DNA of 64,000 nt from Sphingobacteriaceae bacterium. Lineage in GTDB: Bacteria > Bacteroidota > Bacteroidia > Sphingobacteriales > Sphingobacteriaceae. The stretch spans positions 186,001 to 250,000 of the forward strand of contig JAGIAD010000002.1 in NCBI GenBank assembly GCA_017745075.1, written 5' to 3'. Positions 51,882-60,490 of the stretch are shown one piece after another (the first letter of the stretch is position 1; each line of letters begins with the position of its first letter). The notes beneath the pieces are model-generated. The model saw only the letters and a list, made by a program, of their open reading frames with translations. It was not told the origin of the DNA and did not search any database. Made by a program: the position numbers and the translations under genes.

Positions 51882-52928
51882 ATGCACCAGTCTAAAATTG
51901 CAGGAATAGGTTATTACGTTCCTAAAAATGTATATACCAACGATGATTTAAGCCATTTTATGGATACCAGCGATGCCTGGATCCAGGAACGAACGGGCAT
52001 TAAAGAACGGCGTTTTGCAGATCGTAATGAGGAAACTACCACGACAATGGGTATTGAAGCTGCCAAAATTGCGATAGAAAGGGCTGGTATTACCGTTAAA
52101 GATGTTGATTTTATTGTTTTTGCTACCCTTAGTCCTGATTATTATTTCCCTGGTTGCGGTGTATTGTTACAACGCGAAATGGGTATGGGCGAGATTGGTG
52201 CATTGGATATCCGTAACCAGTGTTCCGGATTTGTGTATGCACTTTCGGTGGCAGATCAGTTTGTAAAAACGGGCATGTATAAAAATGTTTTGGTGGTAGG
52301 CAGTGAAAAGCACTCATTTGCAATGGATTTTGAAACCCGGAGCCGTAATGTTTCGGTAATCTTTGGCGATGGTGCCGGTGCAGTGCTGTTACAACCTACA
52401 GATGAGCCAGGAAAAGGAATTTTAAGTACACATTTACATAGTGATGGTGCTGATGCCGAAATTTTGGCCATGTATTATCCGGGTGCTCACGCTAATAAGT
52501 GGTTAAAGGATAAGCCCGCTTATCCGGAACAGGAATTGGGCGGATTATTTATGACTCATGAAATTTTAGAAAGTGGTGCTGCGTTACCTTATATGGATGG
52601 ACCGGCAGTTTTCAAAAAAGCAGTAGTGAAATTTCCTGAGGTAATTAAAGAGGCCTTGGCTGCCAATAATTTAACCGCAAAAGACATTGATCTATTGGTA
52701 CCGCACCAGGCAAATCTGCGTATCAGTCAATACATACAACAATTACTGGATTTAAACGACGACCAGGTTTTTAATAATATCCAAAAATATGGCAATACCA
52801 CAGCAGCTTCCGTGCCGATTGCTTTATGTGAAGCCTGGGAAGCCGGGAAGATTAAAGATGGAGATTTGGTTTGCCTGGCAGCATTTGGATCGGGCTTTAC
52901 CTGGGCAAGTGCGCTGATCAGGTGGTAG
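51882..52928 (+). CDS. 3-oxoacyl-ACP synthase III homologue (second FabH)
   Basis: The ATG at 51882 (MHQSKIAGIGYYVPKN) gives 348 residues; a longer frame from 51774 has no conserved sequence. Cys in IRNQCSGFVYALS (about residue 115), His in VPHQANLRISQ and Asn in YGNTTAASVPIAL form the KASIII triad. Compared with the first FabH (43200-44198), it has an insert of about 20 residues near AMYYPGAHANKWLKD, so substrate range may differ, possibly branched or longer primers. Monocistronic. Confidence 0.9.
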   Translation: MHQSKIAGIGYYVPKNVYTNDDLSHFMDTSDAWIQERTGIKERRFADRNEETTTTMGIEAAKIAIERAGITVKDVDFIVFATLSPDYYFPGCGVLLQREMGMGEIGALDIRNQCSGFVYALSVADQFVKTGMYKNVLVVGSEKHSFAMDFETRSRNVSVIFGDGAGAVLLQPTDEPGKGILSTHLHSDGADAEILAMYYPGAHANKWLKDKPAYPEQELGGLFMTHEILESGAALPYMDGPAVFKKAVVKFPEVIKEALAANNLTAKDIDLLVPHQANLRISQYIQQLLDLNDDQVFNNIQKYGNTTAASVPIALCEAWEAGKIKDGDLVCLAAFGSGFTWASALIRW

Positions 52929-52929
52929 G

Positions 52930-52999
52930 TTTAGGGTTTAGGGTTTAGGGTTTAGGGTTTATGGTTTATGGTTTATGGTTTATGGTTTATGGTTTAGGA
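52930..52999. repeat. Tandem heptamer tract, TTTAGGG x4 then TTTATGG x5
   Basis: Ten consecutive heptamers: four TTTAGGG, five TTTATGG and a last TTTAGGA. The tract starts 1 bp after the FabH stop codon. This is simple-sequence repetition without any sign of a telomere or integration. Confidence 0.93.
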
Positions 53000-53035
53000 A
53001 AAAATAGCCAGGCAAGTTAGAATAAAACCATTAAA

Positions 53036-53100
53036 CCATTAAGAAGTTAAGGACATTAAATTTTCACGGGACTTTCTTAACTACCTTAATTTCTTAATGG
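53036..53100. repeat. 17-bp inverted repeat after the second FabH gene
   Basis: CCATTAAGAAGTTAAGG (53036-53052) and CCTTAATTTCTTAATGG (53084-53100) are complementary with one mismatch, with a 31-bp centre. It ends 11 bp before the stop of the convergent gene. May serve as a weak terminator. Confidence 0.7.
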
Positions 53101-53111
53101 TCGTGGGATCG

Positions 53112-55562
53112 CTAGTTTTGTGCTTTTGGCTTAATAAAATCTGCTAAATAACTGCACTCTCCTGCTGCAACAGCATAAAAAGGTGTTTTACTATAATTAA
53201 ACCTTAATTCTTTGAGATAAGGGTTATTGTAATTCGCTTTGATGAAGTTTCTCCATTTCACATCCTTTTTGTCGTAGTAATAAAATGATAGCGGGCTGGC
53301 GTTCATAATGATCTGTTTTTGCAGACATTTAGCCAGCATGAAAGTACATTTTGCCTTAAAATTGGCATCGGTACTTAAAGCCCTGGCTTTCAAATACCAT
53401 GCTTTTGCCGTCTGTGCTTTTTTGTAATCCACGTCATACACATATTTTGCCGGGCTGCTGTTATCGTAAGATGACCAGTCGTAACTGATCAGGAACCAAC
53501 TGTTGCCAAAATAACCGGTCTGATAAACGGCGTTAGCCATTTTATAATAATAAAGGGCTGCATTCTTTTTATCGCTAACCAGTAATTTCTGCAAACGAAG
53601 CATTTCTGCAGCAAAAGCTTTTTTGGTAATAGATGCTTTGGCTGTTACATACTTTTTAGGGAAATCGTTAATGGTTTCAATGAAAGGATTAGCATAAAGT
53701 TTTGCATTTGAATCATCACCATACCAGTTCTCCGGGTTGAAATATTTATAATTTGGCGAAACCTTTGCAAACATCTGTACAGCTTTATCGTATTGGTGCG
53801 TACGCAGATAGGTAGTGCCGTAAAGTTCGTAAAAGTCGTCGTTTTTGAGCTGATTTAAAGCCGTTGCCAATAAACCGGTAACATCATTGCCCGCTGCTTT
53901 GGTTTTATAAAGCGCTAAGCCCTGCATACTTTTCGGGCTCAAATTTTTCTGCCAAAAATTAATACTCTGGTAGCTCATATTCTGGAAAAGCGAATACTCT
54001 TTTAACGTTTTGTGTTCAAGATCGCCTTTAACCATTGCCAATGCTGCTTTTGCAGTATCACCCATGGTCAAATAAGCAGGCGCCAGAATCTGCTGATAAA
54101 AATTCCTTGTGGTTCTGCTAAAACGTTTGTCGGCCCGATTATCATAATATTGATCGCTTGGCTGGTTTTTATTTTCTGCAAAACGCTTCTCATCCAGCCA
54201 TTTTAAGGTAGGTAACAAATCATTTTCGTTAAAAGGGTTACCCTTTTTGATGTTTTTTGCTTTAATCAATAAATCAACAATACGGTACTGATCGCGCAAT
54301 CTTTCTGGTAGTTTATCTGGTTTTAAAATAGCCAGATAATTTGCAGCCATAAAATCTTTGTTTTCCATCCAGGATAAATAGGCCGCAGTTAACGTGCCCA
54401 GTTCGGGTTGAGGGTATTTCTTTTCTGTGGCCAGTTTTACTGCAAAAGTTCTGATTTCGTTTAAGCGTTTCAGGTTGATGTTTTTTATGCTATCCCGGTA
54501 TTTAGAACCTCCATTATCCGAAAAATAATAGTTATAACCAGTTTTAGCGATATCATTTGCTTCAATAAGGTCTTGCTCCAGCTTATTTACTTCGCGCACC
54601 AGTAATGTGCCGTTCAGCTGGCTTTTGGGCTCATAGCTGTAGACCTTGTTGATGCTTTCTATTCCCGAATCGGCATTGCCGAATCCATTAATTGCCCATA
54701 TATTGGCTTTTTCGTTATTGGTTTTTGCATATTTTAAAGCACCCTGAACAGGAGAACTGGTATAGTAATAGTTTTTATAAGCCTGTATCCTCCGTTCCGG
54801 ATTGCTGGCAAAAACTTTTGAGAATAAAAAAGCAGATTCTTCTGGATTTCCCAACCTACGGGTTGATCCGGCATATAATGCCAATGCCCAACCCTTAGCC
54901 GCACTGTTTACCTTGCTGGTTTTAATGTATTTTTCGTAGGTTGATTTGCTCTCCGTATGCAATCCTGCAAAATGAAACATGCGTTCAGCCTGGTAAGCAT
55001 AACGTAATTTCAGAAAATCGTCTTTTTCTGCTGCTGTTAATGCTAAGCCTTCTTTGGCTTTGGCAGCCATTCCGGCAGTATCGCGGGGTGTTGCATCCCA
55101 AAGGCTGAATGCTACATTGGCCAATGGTTCGCAGCTTTTAGCAAATTGATAATATCTTAAAGGTGCTTTGTGTTTAGCCAGTGCCTGGATAAAACTGTTT
55201 TGTTGCAGGCTATCGGGTAATTGCGAAACATTACCCTCAAAATTTACCAATTTTACATCAGTGGCGCTATCTGTTTTATACATTACTTTTAGCACATCGT
55301 CCTTTTTAACATTTAGGTATTTCGCCCATTCACGGCTGTTGATATCTGGCTCACTCTCTACATCCGTTTCGCTGTTGAGGTAAACCAGCTGATTATAGGC
55401 AAATGGCGAATACTCATCTCCTTCAATATTGTTATGGAAATAGGTGATATAATAATCGTAAGGATCCATCTCGCCACCACAGGCAAGATTTATGGCAATT
55501 TCGCCGAAAAAGGTAATCAGGAATACACTAAAAATTAGCGATAACTTTTTGAAGGTTTTCAT
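53112..55562 (-). CDS. Large secreted protein of unknown function (helical repeats)
   Basis: This 816-residue protein has a signal peptide (to about residue 28, INLAC then GGEMDPYDYY). The body is mostly helical, with TPR-like stretches (NPERRIQAYKNYYY, HQYDKAVQMFAKV, DTAKAALAMVKGDLEHK). The CGGEMDPYD start could be a lipoprotein Cys28, but the preceding NLA is not an ideal lipobox. I do not recognise a named family; similar large proteins exist in Bacteroidota. Its start overlaps the end of the upstream gene by 35 bp, so the two are probably co-translated. Confidence 0.7.
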   Translation of the reverse strand: MKTFKKLSLIFSVFLITFFGEIAINLACGGEMDPYDYYITYFHNNIEGDEYSPFAYNQLVYLNSETDVESEPDINSREWAKYLNVKKDDVLKVMYKTDSATDVKLVNFEGNVSQLPDSLQQNSFIQALAKHKAPLRYYQFAKSCEPLANVAFSLWDATPRDTAGMAAKAKEGLALTAAEKDDFLKLRYAYQAERMFHFAGLHTESKSTYEKYIKTSKVNSAAKGWALALYAGSTRRLGNPEESAFLFSKVFASNPERRIQAYKNYYYTSSPVQGALKYAKTNNEKANIWAINGFGNADSGIESINKVYSYEPKSQLNGTLLVREVNKLEQDLIEANDIAKTGYNYYFSDNGGSKYRDSIKNINLKRLNEIRTFAVKLATEKKYPQPELGTLTAAYLSWMENKDFMAANYLAILKPDKLPERLRDQYRIVDLLIKAKNIKKGNPFNENDLLPTLKWLDEKRFAENKNQPSDQYYDNRADKRFSRTTRNFYQQILAPAYLTMGDTAKAALAMVKGDLEHKTLKEYSLFQNMSYQSINFWQKNLSPKSMQGLALYKTKAAGNDVTGLLATALNQLKNDDFYELYGTTYLRTHQYDKAVQMFAKVSPNYKYFNPENWYGDDSNAKLYANPFIETINDFPKKYVTAKASITKKAFAAEMLRLQKLLVSDKKNAALYYYKMANAVYQTGYFGNSWFLISYDWSSYDNSSPAKYVYDVDYKKAQTAKAWYLKARALSTDANFKAKCTFMLAKCLQKQIIMNASPLSFYYYDKKDVKWRNFIKANYNNPYLKELRFNYSKTPFYAVAAGECSYLADFIKPKAQN

Positions 55563-56553
55563 TGGTAAAATGTTTTAATAGGTCGGTGTCTAAATGGTAG
55601 AAAACAAGGTTCCGGTCTCTGTGTGCTAAATATCGGGATAAAAATTTAGAGCTGGCAAGTAAATCTTCAACAGAAACCCTTTCCCATCTTACTACATCAC
55701 CCCGTTTTAATCCCGCTGCAGGGTAATCAACCAAAAGATCGTAAAGAATGGAATTTCCCCTCTGTTTAAAAAGTTTTTTATCATCGATCTGGATTTTACT
55801 GATCCGTTTAGAAATTCCTGCATATTGCCCGTTTCTGAATACCACTGCCCACTCGAACAGCGGTAGGACCACATCAAGCGGTACCGGATATTGTCCTAAA
55901 TAATCTTTTAGGTACAGATCCATTTCATGTTGATCCAATATAGAATTTTGTGCACCATATTTACGCAGATTGCCCATGTTGTAACACATTAAGATGGCCT
56001 TTTCTACTGGTGGCACACCGCTTGATACAATATTTTTAACCTGGTGCAGGCGCAAGGTTACCGAAATGGTTTTCCCCTTTAAAAGCGGGTTGGCCTTTAA
56101 TTGTTCGAGGAATTTGAAATACCTGTTTCTCGTGCCTTTAGTCCAGTCGCAATCGATCTGGAGTTCATGATAGCTTTGTTTTCCGGCCTGCTTTACCTTA
56201 GCCTCCACAAATTTGGCAATGCGATCGGCCATCACCATGGTCTGCATGGTATCTATTTTGTTAAAAACCTGGTTTACAATAAACACCACCGGTATAATAT
56301 CGGTCTGTTTAGGTATCGGATCAGAAAATTTAATCGGCGAAACGGGTACTGGTAATTGCAGATCCGGATTAAAATCTACATCCATAATCCGTACATACAA
56401 AGATTTTGATTTAAACCGATTGAGATAAGTGCTTTCTTCCTTCTTGTTCTGGTAATCTGTTTTCCAATAATAAAAGGTAGGATGAACAATCGATTTTTGC
56501 TTACAACCAAGGAAGAGAAATAGAGAAATCACTAAAATACTTATCTTGCGCAT
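55528..56553 (-). CDS. Lipoprotein of unknown function, possible TIM-barrel (DUF3142-like)
   Basis: The ATG at 56553 (MRKISILVISLFLFLGCK) gives 341 residues with a clear lipobox FLGC (Cys17). YYWKTDYQ near the start, ELQIDCDWTKGTRNRYFKFLEQL near residue 140 and SVTLRLHQVKN near residue 175 suggest beta strands of a TIM barrel; the DCDW block is like that of DUF3142. Assignment is weak. It is followed, with a 35-bp overlap, by the 816-residue secreted protein. Confidence 0.6.
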   Translation of the reverse strand: MRKISILVISLFLFLGCKQKSIVHPTFYYWKTDYQNKKEESTYLNRFKSKSLYVRIMDVDFNPDLQLPVPVSPIKFSDPIPKQTDIIPVVFIVNQVFNKIDTMQTMVMADRIAKFVEAKVKQAGKQSYHELQIDCDWTKGTRNRYFKFLEQLKANPLLKGKTISVTLRLHQVKNIVSSGVPPVEKAILMCYNMGNLRKYGAQNSILDQHEMDLYLKDYLGQYPVPLDVVLPLFEWAVVFRNGQYAGISKRISKIQIDDKKLFKQRGNSILYDLLVDYPAAGLKRGDVVRWERVSVEDLLASSKFLSRYLAHRDRNLVFYHLDTDLLKHFTNENLQKVIANF

Positions 56554-56583
56554 ATCAATTTTATTGAACAAAAATAGTATAAA

Positions 56584-57036
56584 ATGCGGGCAGTTTTACA
56601 AAGAGTTACACAGGCGAGTTGCACTGTTGATGGCGAAATAACAGGAGCAATTGAAGGTGGATTTTTGGTATTATTAGGTATTGAGGACGCCGATGAGGTA
56701 GAAGATCTGGAGTGGCTGGCGCAGAAAATTATCGGGATGCGTGTTTTTAATGATGAAAACGGAATGATGAACAAAGCACTTGCTGATGTGGACGGGGATA
56801 TTTTATTGATCAGCCAGTTTACCTTGTTCGCATCTACCAAAAAAGGAAACCGTCCGGGTTTTACAAGGGCTGCACGTCCCGATGTAGCAATCCCACTTTA
56901 TGAAAGAATGATTGAAAAACTATCGGCTTTATCAGGTAAAAAAGTAAAAACCGGAATTTTTGGCGCCGATATGAAAATAGCGCTTTTAAACGACGGACCG
57001 GTTACGATTTTGATTGATACCAAAAATAAGGAATAA
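56584..57036 (+). CDS. dtd: D-aminoacyl-tRNA deacylase
   Basis: This 150-residue enzyme removes D-amino acids from tRNA. The N-terminal MRAVLQRVTQASCTVDGE, LISQFTLFASTKKGNRPGF near residue 78 (SQFTL motif) and the late NDGPVTILIDT (usual NxGPVT, Gly-cisPro motif) are complete. Starts 30 bp from the divergent lipoprotein gene. Confidence 0.96.
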   Translation: MRAVLQRVTQASCTVDGEITGAIEGGFLVLLGIEDADEVEDLEWLAQKIIGMRVFNDENGMMNKALADVDGDILLISQFTLFASTKKGNRPGFTRAARPDVAIPLYERMIEKLSALSGKKVKTGIFGADMKIALLNDGPVTILIDTKNKE

Positions 57037-57116
57037 AACTGTGGCGTAACTTATTAAGTATTGAATGGTCTAAAAAAACATATTAATTTACTCTAAGACT
57101 TTTAACCTAAGCCAAT

Positions 57117-58658
57117 ATGAAAGATAAAAATTCGAACCGTTTAACAGAGTATGGTTTCCTGGTATTTTTTTTAGCGCTAAAGCTAATTTTATCTTTTGTA
57201 TTGGTTAATTCGGTTTACGAATTACATCGCGATGAATTTCTGCATTTAGATCAGGCCAATCACCTGGCTGCGGGTTTTACCTCTGTTCCGCCTTTAACCT
57301 CATTGTTTTCATGGCTGATTAAAGCATTTGGCAATAGCTTTTTTATGGTAAGGCTTGTACCGGCATTGATGGGAGCTTTCACCATTTTGTATTGCTGGAA
57401 AATTGTTGGTTTTTTAAAGGGGAGCTTATTGGCCAAATGTTTGGTTGCAGTAGCGTGTTTATGTTCTTCCCTAATGAGACTAAATACCCTTTACCAGCCT
57501 AACTCTTTTGATGTTTTAGCCTGGACAGCCATCTTCTATTATTTACTGAGATATTTCGATAAACAGGAGGCTAAATACCTATATGCTTTTGCCATTTTTG
57601 TAGCTTTAGGCTTTTTAAATAAGTATAACATCCTTTTTCTCGTAATTGGTTTAATACCAGCTATACTCCTCACCTCAAAACGAAAAATATTTACCGATAA
57701 ACATCTTTATCTGGCCATTTTACTTGCACTTTTAATCATTTCGCCTAATGTAATCTGGCAGATTAACCATCACTTTCCGGTACTCGTCCACATGAAAACT
57801 TTGGAAGCTACACAATTGGTGTATGTAAACCGGATAGATTTTTTTATCGGACAATTCCTCTTTTTTATCAGCTCAATTTTTATTCTCTTGGCCGGAATAG
57901 GGAGTTTGATTTTTTATAAAGATTTCAGGAAATACAGCTGGATTATTCTGACTTATGTTATTACCCTGGCCGTATTCGGTTATTTTAAGGCTAAAGATTA
58001 TTACGCCTTGGGTTTATACCCGGTTTTACTGGCTTTTGGCGCTCATTATTTAAGCCGGGTTTTAGCTAAGTCGTATATACTAACAGGTTTGTTGTTCGCC
58101 TTTACGATTGGTTCATTTATTTTTCTTTTGCCATTTATAATGCCGTTTTATAGTCCTGATCAAATTGTTGCCGACCATGATAGATTTGAGCGGGCGGGAA
58201 CACTACGCTGGGAAGATGGTAAAAATCATGAGGTGCCGCAGGACTATGCTGATATGCAAGGCTGGAAAGAATTGGCTGCACTGGTTGATGTTGCTTACGG
58301 AAAGGTTAAAGATAAATCGGTGCTCCTGGTACGTGCCGATAATTATGGCCAGGCCGGTGCAATTAACTATTATTCGAAATATAAAAACATTAATGCCGTA
58401 TCGTACAATGCCGATTATCTTTATTGGTTTAAAATGGATAAGCCTATTAAAGATTTAATTATAATTACAGGATGGCATGATAAGGACCCGCAGCGCAAGA
58501 GAGAACAGCCTTATTTTAACAAGATTACCAAAATTGGAGAAATAAAAACACCTTATGTGAGGGAAAGAGGAGCAGGCGTGTTTTTATTAGAAGGTGCCAA
58601 AATTGAAGTAAACAGCATTATAAAATCAGAAATAGAAGAAGAAAAAAATGACCATTAA
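57117..58658 (+). CDS. Membrane glycosyltransferase of the GT39/ArnT type
   Basis: This 513-residue protein has about ten hydrophobic segments. The first periplasmic loop ELHRDEFLHLDQANHLAAGF (about residues 35-54) carries the Asp-Glu pair of GT-C enzymes such as PMT and ArnT, and PPLTSLFSWLIKAFGNS follows. The C-terminal 130 residues are soluble. GT39 enzymes transfer sugars from polyprenyl phosphates to lipid or protein; the acceptor is unknown. The MazG-like gene starts 11 bp before its stop. Confidence 0.85.
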   Translation: MKDKNSNRLTEYGFLVFFLALKLILSFVLVNSVYELHRDEFLHLDQANHLAAGFTSVPPLTSLFSWLIKAFGNSFFMVRLVPALMGAFTILYCWKIVGFLKGSLLAKCLVAVACLCSSLMRLNTLYQPNSFDVLAWTAIFYYLLRYFDKQEAKYLYAFAIFVALGFLNKYNILFLVIGLIPAILLTSKRKIFTDKHLYLAILLALLIISPNVIWQINHHFPVLVHMKTLEATQLVYVNRIDFFIGQFLFFISSIFILLAGIGSLIFYKDFRKYSWIILTYVITLAVFGYFKAKDYYALGLYPVLLAFGAHYLSRVLAKSYILTGLLFAFTIGSFIFLLPFIMPFYSPDQIVADHDRFERAGTLRWEDGKNHEVPQDYADMQGWKELAALVDVAYGKVKDKSVLLVRADNYGQAGAINYYSKYKNINAVSYNADYLYWFKMDKPIKDLIIITGWHDKDPQRKREQPYFNKITKIGEIKTPYVRERGAGVFLLEGAKIEVNSIIKSEIEEEKNDH

Positions 58659-58974
58659 CGAAGCACAGGAAACCGTAGACCGCTGGATTAATACCACAGG
58701 CATCCGTTATTTTAATGAATTAACCAATACGGCCATTTTAATGGAAGAAGTTGGGGAGGTTGCACGGATTATGGCACGGAAATATGGCGAGCAGTCGTTT
58801 AAAAAAAGCGATGAAGAGGTAAACCTTGCCGATGAAATGGCCGATGTAATGTTTGTACTGATTTGCCTGGCTAATCAAACCGGAATTAACCTAACCGAAG
58901 CTTTAGAAAAGAACCTGGAGAAGAAGAGTATCCGCGATGCCGACAGGCATAAGAACAATGAGAAGCTTAAATAA
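58648..58974 (+). CDS. MazG-like nucleotide pyrophosphohydrolase
   Basis: This 108-residue all-alpha protein has the MazG metal motif EEVGEVARIMARKYG (about residues 31-45) and a second EEVNLADEMADVMFVL (about 55-70), giving the EExxE...ExxD pattern. It hydrolyses nucleoside triphosphates, perhaps non-canonical ones. It overlaps the glycosyltransferase gene by 11 bp, a sign of co-translation, with no obvious shared pathway. Confidence 0.9.
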   Translation: MTINEAQETVDRWINTTGIRYFNELTNTAILMEEVGEVARIMARKYGEQSFKKSDEEVNLADEMADVMFVLICLANQTGINLTEALEKNLEKKSIRDADRHKNNEKLK

Positions 58975-59004
58975 GTCCGGAGTCCTTAGTCGGGAGTCCG
59001 AAGT

Positions 59005-59307
59005 CTAAGCGACGAACTCCATCAAACTTCTATAAGCTACAAAACGGTTTTTATACCTTTCGTTTAATGCTGCCTGTAAAGCCGGTGCAAATTCTTGCTG
59101 GTATTTATTGTAATGCTCCAGCGTTTCTGCTACATACTGAGCGCAATAAGTTACGCCCTCATTAGGCGAATCTACAACCTTTAACAGGCGGTTGGAAACA
59201 AACATACCTGTTGCCATTACTTCAGGGATGTGAACATCCTGCATCCACTGTAACCATTCTTCGGCTGCTGCATCTTCCAGGATGAGCGTAACATTATATA
59301 AAAACAT
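59005..59307 (-). CDS. DUF4286 family protein
   Basis: This 100-residue protein begins MFLYNVTLILEDAAAEEW and has LQWMQDVHIPEVMATGMF, matching DUF4286, a small ferredoxin-like fold protein of unknown role in Bacteroidota. No signal peptide. It stands alone. Confidence 0.85.
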   Translation of the reverse strand: MFLYNVTLILEDAAAEEWLQWMQDVHIPEVMATGMFVSNRLLKVVDSPNEGVTYCAQYVAETLEHYNKYQQEFAPALQAALNERYKNRFVAYRSLMEFVA

Positions 59308-59345
59308 ATTGCAAAGGTAAATAATATATAAATGCCAGAAAATGT

Positions 59346-59674
59346 ATGGACAACTGTTTTTATTCTTTAAGTGCTATTATTTGTTTAGTTTGTAATATCT
59401 TATTATCTAGGTTGATACGAAATAACGCCTCTCAAAAAATCGATAACTCAACGCGCAATTACATTTATACCGGTTACTTTACTGCCATATTTGGCGGGGT
59501 TTTGGGATTGGTAATCGGCTGTGATATCATGAAGAAAAAAAGATATTATATACTGGCGAAAGGGTGTTTTCTTATTCTTTAACGGACAGACAGCATGGCG
59601 CAAGAATTTTAATTTTAGCGGGTATTTGCTTCATTTTGTTGTTAACCTTAACTATTATTGCATTAGACACATAA
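59346..59674 (+). pseudogene. Small membrane protein with a frameshift in a poly-A run
   Basis: The first frame (from 59346) has two membrane helices (YSLSAIICLVCNILL and YFTAIFGGVLGLVIGC), then stops at 59582 after an unusual tail. A one-base shift at the A7 run 59535-59541 joins it to a second open frame that reads YTGERVFSYSLTDRQ, HGARILILAGICFILLL and TLTIIALDT to a stop at 59674, giving a typical third membrane helix and a total of about 109 residues. One extra A would restore it. It may be a sequencing error, a real mutation or slippage. Confidence 0.7.
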
Positions 59675-59692
59675 GTTACTTGCAATATCAAT

Positions 59693-60256
59693 ATGATTAC
59701 CATTACCACATCCTCTACCATAAAAGAACTCGAAGGAATTCTTGAACTTCAAAAGCAAAACTTAAAACAGGATTTAACACCCGAACAGATTAACACGCAA
59801 GGGTTTGTTACAGTTTCGCATTCGCTCGGTGACCTTGAGAAAATGCATCAATATGAGCCTAATATTATTGCAAAAGACGGAGATATTGTTGCGGCATATG
59901 TGCTGGGAATGACCGGACAATCAAAAAACGATATCCCGAGGCTCGTTGAAATGTACGAAAGTTTCGATCATATTTTATACCAGGGTAAACCGGTTTCTGA
60001 TCATCGTTATATTGTGGTTGGGCAGGTTTGTGTAGGGTACGCTTATCGCGGTAAGGGCTTGTTTGATCAATGCTATAATGCTTACAAAGATTACTTTAAA
60101 GGAAAATATGATTTTGCAATCACCGAAATTGCAAGTAGTAATCTTCGATCGATGAATGCACACAAGCGTGTTGGCTTCGAAGTAATTTACACCTATACCG
60201 ATAATAGCGGTGTAGAGTGGAATGTAGTGGTTTGGGACTGGCGCGAGTTAAATTAG
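59693..60256 (+). CDS. GNAT family N-acetyltransferase
   Basis: This 187-residue protein contains the acetyl-CoA loop VGQVCVGYAYRGKGLFDQ (about residues 108-125) with the R-G-K-G form of the Q/RxxGxG/A motif, and NLRSMNAHKRVGFEVIYTY near residue 150. Substrate unknown. It lies 18 bp after the frameshifted membrane protein gene. Confidence 0.88.
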   Translation: MITITTSSTIKELEGILELQKQNLKQDLTPEQINTQGFVTVSHSLGDLEKMHQYEPNIIAKDGDIVAAYVLGMTGQSKNDIPRLVEMYESFDHILYQGKPVSDHRYIVVGQVCVGYAYRGKGLFDQCYNAYKDYFKGKYDFAITEIASSNLRSMNAHKRVGFEVIYTYTDNSGVEWNVVVWDWRELN

Positions 60257-60289
60257 CTAATTTGTTAAATTGCGAAGAAATTTGGCTTT

Positions 60290-60334
60290 GTCGATGTAGA
60301 TCTCTCCATTCCGTTGCACTTCAGTCGAGATGAC
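60290..60334. repeat. Half copy of the CGTCATTTCGA-family repeat
   Basis: GTAGATCTCTCCATTCC and GTTGCACTTCAGTCGAGATGACG correspond to the right half of the element at 18092-18195. The rest of the spacer to 60490 holds TTAACC/GGTTAA words (CAGTTAACCGATTTGG, CAGTTAACCAATTT) and no gene. Confidence 0.75.
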
Positions 60335-60490
60335 GATAATATTTAATTTGGCAGTTAGTGATAGGTATTTGGATCAGTTAACCGATTTGGCTATGAACCA
60401 TTAACTGATAAGCAGTTTGGAGGTCAGTTAACCAATTTAAACAATTAACCATACTAATAAACTAATGACCAATGAACTATTGAACCATCT

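Noticed and set aside
52930..52999. Telomere-like sequence or integrated eukaryotic DNA
   Set aside because: TTTAGGG matches a plant-type telomere word, but the tract is short, changes to TTTATGG, and sits between normal bacterial genes.
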